Shown here in pieces: positions 32,553 through 42,268 of a DNA stretch of 45,785 nucleotides. Position 1 is the stretch's first letter; each line of letters opens with the position of its first letter. This stretch comes from Alistipes sp. (GTDB taxonomy: Bacteria; Bacteroidota; Bacteroidia; Bacteroidales; Rikenellaceae). Below the pieces are notes generated by a model. It was not told the DNA's origin, did no database searches, and saw nothing but the letters and a program-made list of their open reading frames with translations. Where the stretch lies: positions 1-45,785 of the forward strand of contig JAFULF010000003.1 of the NCBI GenBank assembly GCA_017483225.1, in the 5' to 3' direction. The translations under genes were made by a program, and so were the position numbers.

Positions 32553-33401
32553 TTAGACGGATTCGCCTACCGCCCTCTTTATAAAGGATAGCGCCGCCCA
32601 ACCCCCTACGTGCTTCTCGTGGTGGAGCGTCAGCCCTCTCGACTCGACGGCACGGCACATAGCCTCCACGTCGGCATCGAGGAAGCCGCTGACGAAGAGC
32701 TCTCCGCCATCATTGAGCGTGCGCAGGTAGCTATCCATATCCCCCAACAAGATGTTGCGGTTGATGTTTGCAAGGATAAAGTCGTAGCGTCGCCCCTCTA
32801 TCGCCCGCACATCGCCCAGCATCGGCACAACACGCTCCGAGACGGAGTTTGTTGCCAGATTCTCGATACAGTTTTCGTAGGCGAAGTCATCAATATCCAC
32901 AGCATCAAGCGAGGCGGCACCGCACTTGCAGGCTGCGATGGCAAGAACGCCCGTACCGCTACCCATATCCAGGCCGTGAAGCCCCTCCAAGTGCGAGTCA
33001 AGAATCATCTGCACCATCATCTTGGTTGTGGCGTGGTGGCCCGTGCCGAAGGACATCTTCGGCATTATGACGACCTCGAACTCGGCAGTTGTGCTCGGAG
33101 CGTGAAATGGCGCACGTATCAGCACCCGACCATCTACATCCACAGGCTCGAAGTTGCTCTCCCACAGCGCATTCCAATTCTGCGCCTCAATCTGCACATA
33201 GCGAGCATCCGTGACCCCGTAGCGAGATAGAATCTCGTCGGCCTCCTCCTTGCAATCGACAAGAGCCGCCTGCGGGATATAGGCTTTGAGCACTCCCCTC
33301 TCCGTCACGAAGCTATCAAACGGCAACTCCGACAACTCGGCAGTAAGAATCTCCGCCTGCTCCGACCCCTCAACTGAAATATTAAGTTCGATATAATCCA
33401 T
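32553..33401 (-). CDS. prmA: Ribosomal protein L11 methyltransferase
   Basis: 282 residues from MDYIELN at 33401; the longer frame would run into xerD. It methylates lysines and the N-terminus of ribosomal protein L11. The N-terminal substrate domain (to about 100) is followed by the SAM domain with KMSFGTGHHATTKMM, motif I GLDMGSGTGVLAIAA, DAVDIDDFAYENC, and ILANINRNILL, the block equivalent to the catalytic NIL region. Convergent with prfC and divergent from xerD. Confidence 0.92.
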   Translation of the reverse strand: MDYIELNISVEGSEQAEILTAELSELPFDSFVTERGVLKAYIPQAALVDCKEEADEILSRYGVTDARYVQIEAQNWNALWESNFEPVDVDGRVLIRAPFHAPSTTAEFEVVIMPKMSFGTGHHATTKMMVQMILDSHLEGLHGLDMGSGTGVLAIAACKCGAASLDAVDIDDFAYENCIENLATNSVSERVVPMLGDVRAIEGRRYDFILANINRNILLGDMDSYLRTLNDGGELFVSGFLDADVEAMCRAVESRGLTLHHEKHVGGWAALSFIKRAVGESV

Positions 33402-33448
33402 TATTATGTAAAATTTACTATATTTGCTTTCACAAATGTAGTGATAAA
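33402..33448. promoter_or_regulatory. Divergent promoter region of prmA and xerD
   Basis: In 47 bases two opposing -7 elements are seen: TATATTTG on the plus strand (33419-33426) towards xerD, and TACATTTG on the minus strand (complement of 33433-33440) towards prmA. The -33 elements would fall within the opposite gene and are not clear. Confidence 0.5.
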
Positions 33449-34345
33449 ATGGTAGAAAATAGCGAAAAATGGAATAAAACGATTGCATCGTACCGCACGT
33501 ACATTCGTTTGGAGAAGCATCTGGCAGAGAACAGCGTCGAGGCCTATATGCACGATATCGTTGATTTCGAGCACTTTATCCTGCGACAGTTCGACGTGCC
33601 GCCGACAAAGGTCGAGTCCTATATGATTGAGCGGTACCTGACATATCTCTTCGACAACGACCGCAAGAAATCCTCGCAGGCTCGCATCCTGAGCGGCATA
33701 AAGAGCTTCTACAACTACCTGCTGCTCAACGACAAAATCGAGAGTTCGCCGACGGAGTTTGTCGTAGCACCAAAGGTGGGTCGCCACCTGCCCGACGTGC
33801 TCACGGTGGACGAGATAGACCTGATAATCAACAGCATAGACCCCTCCAAGCCAAAGGGTCGCCGAGATAGGGCGATGCTCGAACTGCTCTACTCGTGCGG
33901 CTTGCGAGTGACGGAGCTCACGACGTTGCGACTCAGTGACCTTTTCTTCGGCGAGGGGTACATCCGTGTTGTCGGCAAGGGCAGCAAGCAACGACTTGTC
34001 CCCGTGAATGCCACGGCGAGGGAGCGTGTGATGCTCTACCTCGACGACCGTCGTGAGCAGTACCAAGGCAACGAGCAGACCCTCTTCCTCAACAACCGAG
34101 GAGGCAAACTGACCCGCATAATGATATTTACCATCATCCGTGAGGCGGTCAAGCGCACCGGCATACAGAAGCAGGTGAGCCCGCACACCTTCCGCCACTC
34201 CTTCGCCACACATCTGCTCGCCGGAGGTGCCAGCATACGACAGATTCAGGAGATGCTCGGACACGAGAGCATATCCACGACCGAGATATACACACACCTT
34301 GATGCAGAGCGTCTGCGAAACACCATCGAGAAACTCTCTATCTGA
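33449..34345 (+). CDS. xerD: Tyrosine recombinase XerD
   Basis: 298 residues, the standard Xer size. With XerC it resolves chromosome dimers at dif. The SAM-like N-terminal core-binding domain (to about 105) precedes the catalytic domain with all residues: Arg153 (SCGLRVTEL), the beta-hairpin Lys in VVGKGSKQR, His246 and Arg249 (HTFRHSF), His272 (GHESISTTEIYTH) and nucleophile Tyr281. The XerD rather than XerC assignment rests on resemblance and the lack of phage-like arm domains. It sits next to recO and prmA, away from any mobile element, so it reads as the housekeeping enzyme. It remains a candidate trans-acting recombinase for the RM cassettes. Confidence 0.9.
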   Translation: MVENSEKWNKTIASYRTYIRLEKHLAENSVEAYMHDIVDFEHFILRQFDVPPTKVESYMIERYLTYLFDNDRKKSSQARILSGIKSFYNYLLLNDKIESSPTEFVVAPKVGRHLPDVLTVDEIDLIINSIDPSKPKGRRDRAMLELLYSCGLRVTELTTLRLSDLFFGEGYIRVVGKGSKQRLVPVNATARERVMLYLDDRREQYQGNEQTLFLNNRGGKLTRIMIFTIIREAVKRTGIQKQVSPHTFRHSFATHLLAGGASIRQIQEMLGHESISTTEIYTHLDAERLRNTIEKLSI

Positions 34346-34352
34346 TTCGGCA

Positions 34353-35078
34353 ATGAAAAGTTATAAGGCCCGTGGCATAGTCCTCAACACCATAAAATAT
34401 GGCGATACCTCGATGGTAGCGCAGCTGCTCACGGACCGCTACGGTCGCCAGAGTTATATGATACAGGGGGTGCGCTCCTCCCGTGGCAAGGGGTCGAAGA
34501 TGGCCCACTTTCAGCCTATGTTTGCACTTGACTTCGAGGGCCTTACCTCCTCCAAGTCGGAGTTGCACCGTATGCGGGAGATTCACAACGGCATACTGCT
34601 CCGCTCAACCCCTTACGACGTGCGCAAATCGACCATCGCCCTCTTTATGGCGGAGGTGCTCTACCGCCTTATCGGGGAGAGTGAGGAGAATCCCGAGCTC
34701 TTCGAGTTCGTATGGGGGTCGGTCGAGGCTCTGGATATGCTCGAAGAGGGCGTTGCCAACTTCCACCTATGGTTTCTGGCCAATATAAGCCGCTTTCTGG
34801 GTTTCTCGCCGGGCAATGAGTATCAGGCGGGGTGTTGGTTCGATATGCGGGAGGGATTGTTCACGCAGATTATGCCCCTGCACGACGAGGTATGCCCTCC
34901 GGAGGCGGCGCATCTGCTTGCACGTCTGCTCGCCTGCCGTGTCGAGTCGCTGGGCGAGATTGCCCTCAACCGCTCGCAGAGGGTCGAGATGCTCACCCTT
35001 CTGGTAAGCTACTACTCCATCCACCTCGACTCCATTCGTCGTGTGGAGTCCATCCGCATCCTCCAAGAGGTCTTTTAG
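34353..35078 (+). CDS. recO: DNA repair protein RecO
   Basis: 241 residues from MKSYKARGIVLNTIKYGDTS, 7 bases after xerD. RecO loads RecA at gaps with RecR and anneals SSB-coated DNA. The N-terminal OB-fold runs over residues 1-80 (ARGIVLNTIKYGDTSMVAQLLTDRYG, YMIQGVRSSRGK), followed by a helical domain. The zinc-binding cysteines of some RecO proteins are not obvious, as is usual in this phylum. It may be co-transcribed with xerD. Confidence 0.9.
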   Translation: MKSYKARGIVLNTIKYGDTSMVAQLLTDRYGRQSYMIQGVRSSRGKGSKMAHFQPMFALDFEGLTSSKSELHRMREIHNGILLRSTPYDVRKSTIALFMAEVLYRLIGESEENPELFEFVWGSVEALDMLEEGVANFHLWFLANISRFLGFSPGNEYQAGCWFDMREGLFTQIMPLHDEVCPPEAAHLLARLLACRVESLGEIALNRSQRVEMLTLLVSYYSIHLDSIRRVESIRILQEVF

Positions 35079-35126
35079 ACACCCTCACGGACCTATATGC
35101 CGTGTGTAGGGCGAGAGGGAGCGGGG

Positions 35127-35918
35127 TTATAACGAGGCGAGTATCTTCTTGATAATAGGTATTTTAAGCACCGGAAGCAGGGCGTGTGTCGGAAGCAGCC
35201 AACAGATGACCACCACGAGTTTGGTAAAGAGCCCCGGGATGCAGGTGCGACAGCCCCAAAACATAGCACGCAGGCCTCGACGAGCCAGCCCCTTTGCCGA
35301 CATCATAACGCCCAACGAGCGCAGCAGGCGACGCTTCCCTTGCGGGAGGTTGTAGAGCGGAGTATCCACCGCACCCGGAAATACCGTGGTGACACTCACG
35401 CCATAGGGACGAAACTCGTACCATAGCGACTGTGCAAAACTCTTCAAGGCGACCTTCGTAGAGCCATAGAGCGACATTGTCGGGAAGGGGGTCCACGCCG
35501 TCATCGACGACATTATGAGTATCCGACCCTCTCGGCGGCGGCACATATCGCCACCTATCAGACGGCACAGCTTCATCGGCGTTGTGCAGTGCAGGGCCGT
35601 GATGAAGTCTATATACTTATCCGTCGTCTTGGCAAAGTGACCGCAGTGCAGAACGCCGGCATTGCTTATCAGGATATCTACCTCGGCTTGGAGTCGCCGA
35701 CACTCGTCATATATCTGTTGGGCGGCATCCGCTGCCGAGAGGTCGGCATACAGCGGCAGAGCCGTCACCCCGTACTGCTCGGACAACTCCGTAGCAACCT
35801 GCTCGTTAGCCTGCGCCTGATTGCTGACAACAATGACGTTATGCCCCTTGGCTGCGAGTTGTCGGGCATACTCGGCACCGATTCCTGACGATGCCCCTGT
35901 GATTAGTGCAAATTTCAT
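35127..35918 (-). CDS. Short-chain dehydrogenase/reductase
   Basis: 263 residues from MKFALITGASSGIG at 35918. The classic SDR layout is present: the cofactor loop TGASSGIG (residues 7-14), NAG motif ISNAGVLHCG, catalytic Ser in ILIMSSMTAWTPF, and YGSTKVALKSFA with Tyr and Lys of YxxxK. Residue VVSNQAQ after the second strand does not clearly decide between NAD and NADP. A hydrophobic C-terminus (KLVVVICWLLPTHALLPVL) suggests membrane association. The substrate is unknown. Convergent with recO. Confidence 0.88.
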   Translation of the reverse strand: MKFALITGASSGIGAEYARQLAAKGHNVIVVSNQAQANEQVATELSEQYGVTALPLYADLSAADAAQQIYDECRRLQAEVDILISNAGVLHCGHFAKTTDKYIDFITALHCTTPMKLCRLIGGDMCRRREGRILIMSSMTAWTPFPTMSLYGSTKVALKSFAQSLWYEFRPYGVSVTTVFPGAVDTPLYNLPQGKRRLLRSLGVMMSAKGLARRGLRAMFWGCRTCIPGLFTKLVVVICWLLPTHALLPVLKIPIIKKILASL

Positions 35919-35990
35919 AATGCGAAGGTACCAATTTCTGATTAAAATCACTAACTTCGCACCCAAATTTAACATTTTAAGAGGATTTTT

Positions 35991-36359
35991 ATGCTTACCC
36001 GTGGTATTGGAGCCGTTGCTCTGCTTATCTGTTCCAACGTATTTATGACACTCGCCTGGTACGGTCAGGTGATGTTCAAGTCACGTTTCGAGCGCATCGG
36101 CATCTTCGCCGTGATACTTATCAGCTGGCTTGTCGCCTTCTTCGAGTATTGCTTTATGGTGCCCGCAAACCGCCTCGGCAGTGCAGAGTATGGTGGGCCG
36201 TTCTCAATCTGGGAGTTGAAGGTTATACAGGAGGCTGTGTCGCTCACCGTCTTTGCCGTCATCGTGCAGATGATTATGAAAAACGAGGCGTTGCGCTGGA
36301 ACCATATCGCAGGCTTCATCTGCCTGATACTCGCCGTATTCTTTATATTTAAGAAGTAG
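35991..36359 (+). CDS. DUF486 (DMT-type) small membrane protein
   Basis: 122 residues, four hydrophobic helices. The sequence NVFMTLAWYGQVMFK, WLVAFFEYCFMVPANRLG and IQEAVSLTVFA is typical of DUF486, a small multidrug-transporter-like family with unknown substrate. GAGGA lies upstream of the ATG. It is divergent from the SDR gene and 76 bases before argS. Confidence 0.88.
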   Translation: MLTRGIGAVALLICSNVFMTLAWYGQVMFKSRFERIGIFAVILISWLVAFFEYCFMVPANRLGSAEYGGPFSIWELKVIQEAVSLTVFAVIVQMIMKNEALRWNHIAGFICLILAVFFIFKK

Positions 36360-36383
36360 TAGAGTTGTTACAGAGTAACATTT

Positions 36384-36415
36384 TTTGTTAAAATGCGCTA
36401 AAAAGAGTATCTTTG
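36384..36415 (+). promoter_or_regulatory. Promoter of argS
   Basis: TTTG (36384-36387), 20 bases, TATCTTTG (36408-36415). It matches the Bacteroidota consensus. The argS start codon is 20 bases further on. Confidence 0.8.
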
Positions 36416-36435
36416 CGCAAATTATTGGATTGGAT

Positions 36436-38217
36436 ATGAATATCGAACAACACATTTCGGATGTAGTTTTACGCACGGTATCCGGCCTCTACGGAGAGGT
36501 TGCGCCGGCACAGATTCAGATACAGAAGACCCGCAAGGAGTTTGCCGGCGACTATACGCTGGTGACCTTCCCTCTGCTGAAACTCTCCCGCAAGTCGCCG
36601 GAGGCCACAGCCACGGAGATTGGAGAGCGTATCGTTGCGGAGAACAAGGAGTTCGGTGCCTTCAATGTCATCAAGGGTTTTCTCAATCTCTCGCTCGATG
36701 CCGCCTTCTGGCGTGAGCGATTTGCCGAGATTGCAGCCTCGGAGAGTTACGGCGTTGCAGCACCTACGGGTCGCAACATTATGATTGAGTACTCGTCGCC
36801 GAACACCAACAAGCCGCTCCACCTCGGACACATCCGCAACAACCTGCTCGGATACTCCGTAGCACAGATTCTCAAAGCCAACGGACACAATGTCATCAAG
36901 GCAAATCTGGTGAACGACCGTGGTATTCATATCTGCAAGTCGATGGTTGCGTGGCTGCTCTACGGCAATGGCGCAACACCTGAATCCACAGGCAAGAAGG
37001 GCGACCATCTGGTGGGCGACTACTACGTGGAGTTCGACAAGCACTACAAGGCGGAGATTAAGGAGCTCGTAGCCGGCGGTATGGAGGAAGAGGAGGCCAA
37101 GAAGAGGGCTCCGATTATGCTCCAAGCGCAGGAGATGCTCCGCAAGTGGGAGGCGAAAGACGAGGAGGTTCGTGCCCTGTGGGAGAAGATGAACGGCTGG
37201 GTATATGACGGCTTCGACGTGACCTACAAGGCTCTGGGCGTGGACTTCGACAAGGTATATTACGAGTCGCAGACCTACCTGCTCGGCAAGTCAATCGTGC
37301 AGGAGGGGCTGGACAAGGGTATCTTCTTCCGCAAGGAGGATGGCTCCGTATGGATTGACCTGGCGGAGGATGGCCTCGACCAGAAGTTGCTCCTGCGTGG
37401 CGACGGCACCTCGGTATATATGACTCAGGATTTGGGCACTGCGCTCAAACGCTTCGAGGAGAACTCGCTCGACGATATGATTTACGTGGTGGGCAACGAG
37501 CAGAACTACCACTTCCAAGTGCTGAAACTAATCCTCAAAAAGCTCGGCTACGAGTGGAGCGACAACATCTATCACCTCTCATACGGTATGGTCGAGTTGC
37601 CGGAGGGCAAGATGAAGTCACGTGAGGGCACGGTAGTTGATGCCGACGACCTCGTGGCGGATATGATATCTACGGCACGTGATATGTCGGCGGAGTTAGG
37701 CAAGCTCGACGGCTGCTCGGAGCAGGAGGCTACCGAGATATGCTCGATGGTGGGCCTCGGCGCACTCAAATACTTCATCTTGAAGGTGGACCCGAAGAAG
37801 ACGATGCTCTTCGACCCGCGTGAGTCCATCGACTTCAACGGCAACACGGGCCCATTCATCCAGTACACCCACGCCCGCATCTGCTCGGTGCTGCGCAAGG
37901 CCGACGAGCAGGGCATCGACTACGGCGGCGAGGCTGTCGTGGCGGAGTATCTGCCGGAGGAGGTCGAGTTGGTAAAGGCTCTGTGCGACTATCCGTCGGT
38001 GGTGGCAGCCGCAGGCGAGGCTTTTGCCCCTTCGATGATTGCGGCATACACGTATGACCTCTGCAAGGCCTTCAACGGCTACTATCACGACCACTCGATA
38101 CTGCGTGAGGAGTGTCAGACCACGAAGCGTATGCGCTTGCAGCTGGCGGCACAGGTGGCTCGTGTGATATCCCGCTCGATGGCATTGCTTGGAATTAAGG
38201 TACCTGAAAGAATGTAG
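36436..38217 (+). CDS. argS: Arginyl-tRNA synthetase
   Basis: 593 residues from [11 protein letters not shown]; an in-frame ATG at 36385 lies upstream of the promoter and is rejected. Charges tRNA-Arg. The N-terminal Add-1 domain (to about 115) recognises the D-loop. The class I HIGH motif is [16 protein letters not shown] and the KMSK-like motif is [16 protein letters not shown], with the altered Lys usual in ArgS. The C-terminal anticodon-binding domain ends [12 protein letters not shown], a typical ArgS ending. It lies 2 bases upstream of obgE, so the two and the next gene form a unit. Confidence 0.96.
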   Translation: MNIEQHISDVVLRTVSGLYGEVAPAQIQIQKTRKEFAGDYTLVTFPLLKLSRKSPEATATEIGERIVAENKEFGAFNVIKGFLNLSLDAAFWRERFAEIAASESYGVAAPTGRNIMIEYSSPNTNKPLHLGHIRNNLLGYSVAQILKANGHNVIKANLVNDRGIHICKSMVAWLLYGNGATPESTGKKGDHLVGDYYVEFDKHYKAEIKELVAGGMEEEEAKKRAPIMLQAQEMLRKWEAKDEEVRALWEKMNGWVYDGFDVTYKALGVDFDKVYYESQTYLLGKSIVQEGLDKGIFFRKEDGSVWIDLAEDGLDQKLLLRGDGTSVYMTQDLGTALKRFEENSLDDMIYVVGNEQNYHFQVLKLILKKLGYEWSDNIYHLSYGMVELPEGKMKSREGTVVDADDLVADMISTARDMSAELGKLDGCSEQEATEICSMVGLGALKYFILKVDPKKTMLFDPRESIDFNGNTGPFIQYTHARICSVLRKADEQGIDYGGEAVVAEYLPEEVELVKALCDYPSVVAAAGEAFAPSMIAAYTYDLCKAFNGYYHDHSILREECQTTKRMRLQLAAQVARVISRSMALLGIKVPERM

Positions 38218-38219
38218 TT

Positions 38220-39212
38220 ATGGCAGGCTCGAATTTCGTCGATTATGTAAAGATTTTTGCCCGCTCCGGTCACGGAGGAGCCGGCTCGGCACACTTCCGT
38301 CGTGAGAAGTTTGTCGCCTTCGGAGGTCCCGACGGCGGCGACGGCGGCAAGGGTGGCAGCATCATCCTGCGTGGCGACAGGCAATATTGGACCCTTATAC
38401 ACTTGAAGTATCAGCGTCACCAGTTCGCCGAGGATGGCGAGTGTGGCTCCGGCGCACGCTCTTCGGGCAAGGATGCCAAAGATATCATCATCCCCGTACC
38501 CCTCGGCACCGTGGCTCGTAACGCCGAGACCGGCGAGGTTGTCGGCGAGGTTACCGAGGATGGCGAGCAGCTGGTGCTGCTCAAAGGTGGTCGTGGAGGT
38601 CTGGGCAACTGGCACTTCAAGACCCCGACAAATCAGGCACCACGCTACGCACAGCCGGGCGAGGAGGGTGCCGAGGGTGCCTTCATCCTCGAATTGAAGG
38701 TCTTGGCAGACGTCGGTCTAGTAGGCTTCCCTAACGCCGGCAAGAGCACCCTGCTCTCGGTCGTTTCGGCGGCAAAGCCGAAGATTGCCAACTACGCCTT
38801 CACCACATTGGAGCCTAATCTCGGCATCGTGGAGGCACGTGACGGACACTCGTTTGTTATGGCCGATATCCCCGGCATCATCGAGGGTGCGCACGAGGGT
38901 CGAGGTCTTGGCACACGCTTCCTGCGCCATATCGAGCGAAACTCTATCCTGCTCTTTATGATTCCTGCCGACAGTGACGACATCCAACACGACTACGATG
39001 TGCTGCTGGGCGAATTGACCCAATACAACCCCGAGCTGCTCGACAAGCAGCGACTGCTGGCAATCACCAAGTGCGATATGCTCGACGACGAGCTTATCGA
39101 GCAGATGAAGGCCCACCTGCCCGAGGGCATCGAGGCTGTCTTCATCTCGTCGGTAACAGGCCTGAACATTGCACGACTCAAAGATATGATTTGGGCGGCT
39201 CTGCAAGCGTAA
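38220..39212 (+). CDS. obgE: GTPase ObgE
   Basis: 330 residues. Essential ribosome-associated GTPase involved in large-subunit assembly. The glycine-rich Obg domain (residues 1-155) has [27 protein letters not shown] and [14 protein letters not shown]. The G domain has [12 protein letters not shown], the switch region [31 protein letters not shown] and TKCDM. The C-terminal OCT domain of Gram-positive Obg is absent, as is normal outside Firmicutes. Its stop overlaps the next start (TAATG). Confidence 0.95.
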   Translation: MAGSNFVDYVKIFARSGHGGAGSAHFRREKFVAFGGPDGGDGGKGGSIILRGDRQYWTLIHLKYQRHQFAEDGECGSGARSSGKDAKDIIIPVPLGTVARNAETGEVVGEVTEDGEQLVLLKGGRGGLGNWHFKTPTNQAPRYAQPGEEGAEGAFILELKVLADVGLVGFPNAGKSTLLSVVSAAKPKIANYAFTTLEPNLGIVEARDGHSFVMADIPGIIEGAHEGRGLGTRFLRHIERNSILLFMIPADSDDIQHDYDVLLGELTQYNPELLDKQRLLAITKCDMLDDELIEQMKAHLPEGIEAVFISSVTGLNIARLKDMIWAALQA

Positions 39213-41641
39213 TGCGCAACAGCATCAAATATATTATAGCACTGCTGATGATTCTATCGTGCGACTCTCTCCGAGCAGACGAGTTGCACGATTATCATTA
39301 TTATAAACTCTTTGCCGAGGAGGCAACCCCTGCGAAGGAGAGTGACGACGAGGCGACAGCGAAGTTCGCTACTCCCTATTTCGGTCGGGTTATCAATCGT
39401 GGTCGAGGCGGCGTGCTGAACGGCATCCGCATAGAGCGGATGACCCGCTCGGAGGCCCGCCGACTGCAACTATCACTGCGTCAGGTGGCCGGCACGACGC
39501 TCGCCGAGAGCGGCACCGCCCCATATCTGGGCAGAGAGTACTCCACCCCGGCACTCCAACGTCACAACACCACGATAAAGGCCGCCCTCTCGACACGCTA
39601 CGCCCTCGGCAGCGCAGGTGCCACGACGGCGCACTCGCTTGGCAAGGGGTGGGAGATGGTTGCCGACCTTGTCGCCAATGCTGGTAACGACCTGCATATC
39701 AAGGGTGTATCTACCTATGAGGTACGTCTGGGCATCTCCCTGCTATGGAGGCCCGACTCACTCAACAGCCTCTCGATTGTGGCACGTATGGCCCCATCAT
39801 CACGAGCCTCTCACGGCGCAAGCAGCAGCGAGGCCCTCCGCCTCATCGGCAACAACCTCTACAACCCGCTGTGGGGCTACGACAAGGGGCGTGTGCGCAA
39901 CTCCGCCATACGGAGGGAGTTTATGCCGTCGCTGGTCGCCTCCTTCGAGCGTATCCTTTCGCCCAAGAGCCGTGTGCGGGCATCGCTGGGCATCACGGCG
40001 GGCGAGAGCCGTTATAGCGGGATGGATTACTTCGGCGTGACCACGCCTCTGCCCGACAACCACCGCTACCTGCCGAGCAACTTCGACAACGAGCAGGTGG
40101 CGAGCGTTGTGGAGGCTGCGTGGCGCAACGGAGACAGCCGATATACACAGATAAATTTCGACGAGCTGCGCTACCGCAACCGCTTCGCCTCCGGCGCACT
40201 ATATGCCATCTCAGAGCGTGTCGATAGGAGAACACACCTACAACTTCACGTTGCGGCACAGAGCCAAATATCGGACAACATGGAGCTTCACTACGGCGTG
40301 GAGGGCGACGTGGAGCGCAGTCGCAACTTCAAGCAGATGGCAGACCTTCTGGACGGTGGCCGCATCGCCGACCAAGACTTCTATCTGGTCGATAACGGCA
40401 CCCTCTCGCACTCGACGGCAAACGACCTGAACAACCCCACCCGCACGGTGGACGAGGGCGAGCGGTTCAGTTACGATTATGCCCTCACGCAGAGCCGTCT
40501 GTCGCTCTTTGCGTCGCTACGCTACACACGGTCAAAGTGGAGCGTCGAGGCAGGGGCGAAGGTGGGCTACTCCTCCGTCGTGCGTCGGGGATTCTTCCGC
40601 AAGGCGATATTTTCCTCCAACTCCTACGGCCGCTCCCGCACCCTCTCATTTGCGCCCTTTACGCTTCACGCTGTCGGCAGCTACGCCCTCAACGAGCGGC
40701 ACAGCCTCTGCGTGGCGATGAACATCTCGGCCGATAGCGATGCGCCACACAACTACTTCCTCCAAAGCCGATACAACAACCGCATCATAGACACCCCCGG
40801 CCAGCACCTCCTCTACGCCTTCGAGGCGGGGTATCGTCTGCGCAGCGGCAGGGTCTCGCTCAACGCCTCGCTCTTCGCACGCTACCGAGCCAACGAGAGG
40901 CAATCCCGACAACTCTTCGATGATATAACCTACGAGTATTGCGACTTCGTAACGAGTGGCATCAACACCCTGCACGTAGGCATTGAGGCGGAGGCGGGTT
41001 GGAGGATAAACAAGATGTGGCGGCTCTACGGCGCAGCACTGCTTGGGCGGCACCTCTACACCGACAATGCCGTGGTGAGTGCCTACCGTGATACGGACAA
41101 TGTTATCGTAGCGGACTGCGTACCTGCCTACATCAAGGGGTTGAGCGTGGGAAACACTCCCCAGATAGAGATTCGTGCGGGAGGCTCCCTCTACAAACGA
41201 GGGTGGAGTGCGGGCGTGGATGTCGAGTATGATGCCCTGCGGTATGTCGCCCCTTCGCTTACACGTCGCACGATGCGGGTGCTCAACTACGCCATATCTC
41301 CGGAGGAGCGTGCCACGCTCACAAGTCAGGAGCGTCTCTCGGATATATTTCGGCTGAATCTGTCGCTCTCAAAGAGGTTCTACCTGCGCAAGTACGACCA
41401 TCGGATATACACCACCACGGCGGCTCCTCGCTTTATCGACCGCCACCCTCAATCGCATATCGTGGTGTCGCTCTACGTCGATAACCTACTCGGCAGTCGC
41501 AACCACGTCGCCTATGGTTACGAGTCATCACGCACACCTCGCCGCTACATCGCCGACGGATATACGATACGACCACACGCAAACCTATACCGATACGACT
41601 GCCCTCGTACCTACTATCTGCAAGTGCGATTTATCTTCTAA
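39212..41641 (+). CDS. Large outer-membrane beta-barrel protein, TonB-receptor-like
   Basis: 809 residues from [22 protein letters not shown], a signal peptide. The start overlaps the obgE stop by one base. The protein has many alternating amphipathic strands with Tyr/Arg-rich ends (for example SRLSLFASLRYTRSKWSVEAGAKVGYSS) and ends YYLQVRFIF with a terminal Phe, the outer-membrane barrel signature. The length suits a TonB-dependent receptor barrel, but no plug domain or TonB box is evident near the N-terminus. It could be a receptor-like barrel that lost or never had the plug. The ligand is unknown and no SusD partner is nearby. Confidence 0.65.
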   Translation: MRNSIKYIIALLMILSCDSLRADELHDYHYYKLFAEEATPAKESDDEATAKFATPYFGRVINRGRGGVLNGIRIERMTRSEARRLQLSLRQVAGTTLAESGTAPYLGREYSTPALQRHNTTIKAALSTRYALGSAGATTAHSLGKGWEMVADLVANAGNDLHIKGVSTYEVRLGISLLWRPDSLNSLSIVARMAPSSRASHGASSSEALRLIGNNLYNPLWGYDKGRVRNSAIRREFMPSLVASFERILSPKSRVRASLGITAGESRYSGMDYFGVTTPLPDNHRYLPSNFDNEQVASVVEAAWRNGDSRYTQINFDELRYRNRFASGALYAISERVDRRTHLQLHVAAQSQISDNMELHYGVEGDVERSRNFKQMADLLDGGRIADQDFYLVDNGTLSHSTANDLNNPTRTVDEGERFSYDYALTQSRLSLFASLRYTRSKWSVEAGAKVGYSSVVRRGFFRKAIFSSNSYGRSRTLSFAPFTLHAVGSYALNERHSLCVAMNISADSDAPHNYFLQSRYNNRIIDTPGQHLLYAFEAGYRLRSGRVSLNASLFARYRANERQSRQLFDDITYEYCDFVTSGINTLHVGIEAEAGWRINKMWRLYGAALLGRHLYTDNAVVSAYRDTDNVIVADCVPAYIKGLSVGNTPQIEIRAGGSLYKRGWSAGVDVEYDALRYVAPSLTRRTMRVLNYAISPEERATLTSQERLSDIFRLNLSLSKRFYLRKYDHRIYTTTAAPRFIDRHPQSHIVVSLYVDNLLGSRNHVAYGYESSRTPRRYIADGYTIRPHANLYRYDCPRTYYLQVRFIF

Positions 41642-41649
41642 CCCTGCGA

Positions 41650-42264
41650 CTACCTCACCACAACCCTCTTCAAGAGGTCACGGGTCGAGGGGCCCTCGCT
41701 CATCAGCAGGTCAAGAATCGAGAGGTTGGGCACAAAGGGCATCCTGTCCGAGAAGAGTTGAAAATACTCCGGCACGACGACCTCGCCGCCGAAGTGCTTG
41801 GGACGAAAGTCCGTGTCGGCATCCGTCGCCGCAACATAACTACCTGATACAGAGAAGCGTTTTTCGACACCCATCAGGCGCAGAAGCGTTTCGAGAATCT
41901 CCATATTATACTCGACCAAAGAGTCATAGCGACGGGTGTAGAAGGGCTCTATGCTTGGTGCATAGAGGTCAAAATAGGGCGACGAGCGGTAGGCCGAGAG
42001 TATCGCCACCCAATGTTGATGTTGCCAACGCTTCGAGTAGTCGATACGCAGGTCGCACATCGGCGTCTGCGGTCGGTTGGCCCGACACAGATGCACCGAG
42101 AGCGGCATCACCCCGTTGGCGGTCATTATCTCCGTGCGGTTACGCATCGAGCGTTTGATATAGTGCTCGTGAGGGTCGATGATGCACGCCTCGTCCGACT
42201 GCACCAACCTCGCCCAATACTCAATATTTCCCCAATATACCGAGGGTAGGATTGTTCTGCTCAT
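41650..42264 (-). CDS. WbqC-like family protein
   Basis: 204 residues from MSRTILPSVYWGNIEYW at 42264, the normal opening of this family; an upstream ATG would overlap ispG. Conserved-looking blocks are NRTEIMTANGVMPLSVHL, DLRIDYSKRWQHQHWVAILSAYRSSPYFDLY and a C-terminal LSILDLLMSEGPSTRDLL. WbqC-like proteins are found in surface-polysaccharide loci and elsewhere. Their activity is not established. It starts 4 bases after ispG stops, so the two are co-transcribed. Convergent with the large barrel gene. Confidence 0.75.
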   Translation of the reverse strand: MSRTILPSVYWGNIEYWARLVQSDEACIIDPHEHYIKRSMRNRTEIMTANGVMPLSVHLCRANRPQTPMCDLRIDYSKRWQHQHWVAILSAYRSSPYFDLYAPSIEPFYTRRYDSLVEYNMEILETLLRLMGVEKRFSVSGSYVAATDADTDFRPKHFGGEVVVPEYFQLFSDRMPFVPNLSILDLLMSEGPSTRDLLKRVVVR

Positions 42265-42268
42265 ACCA

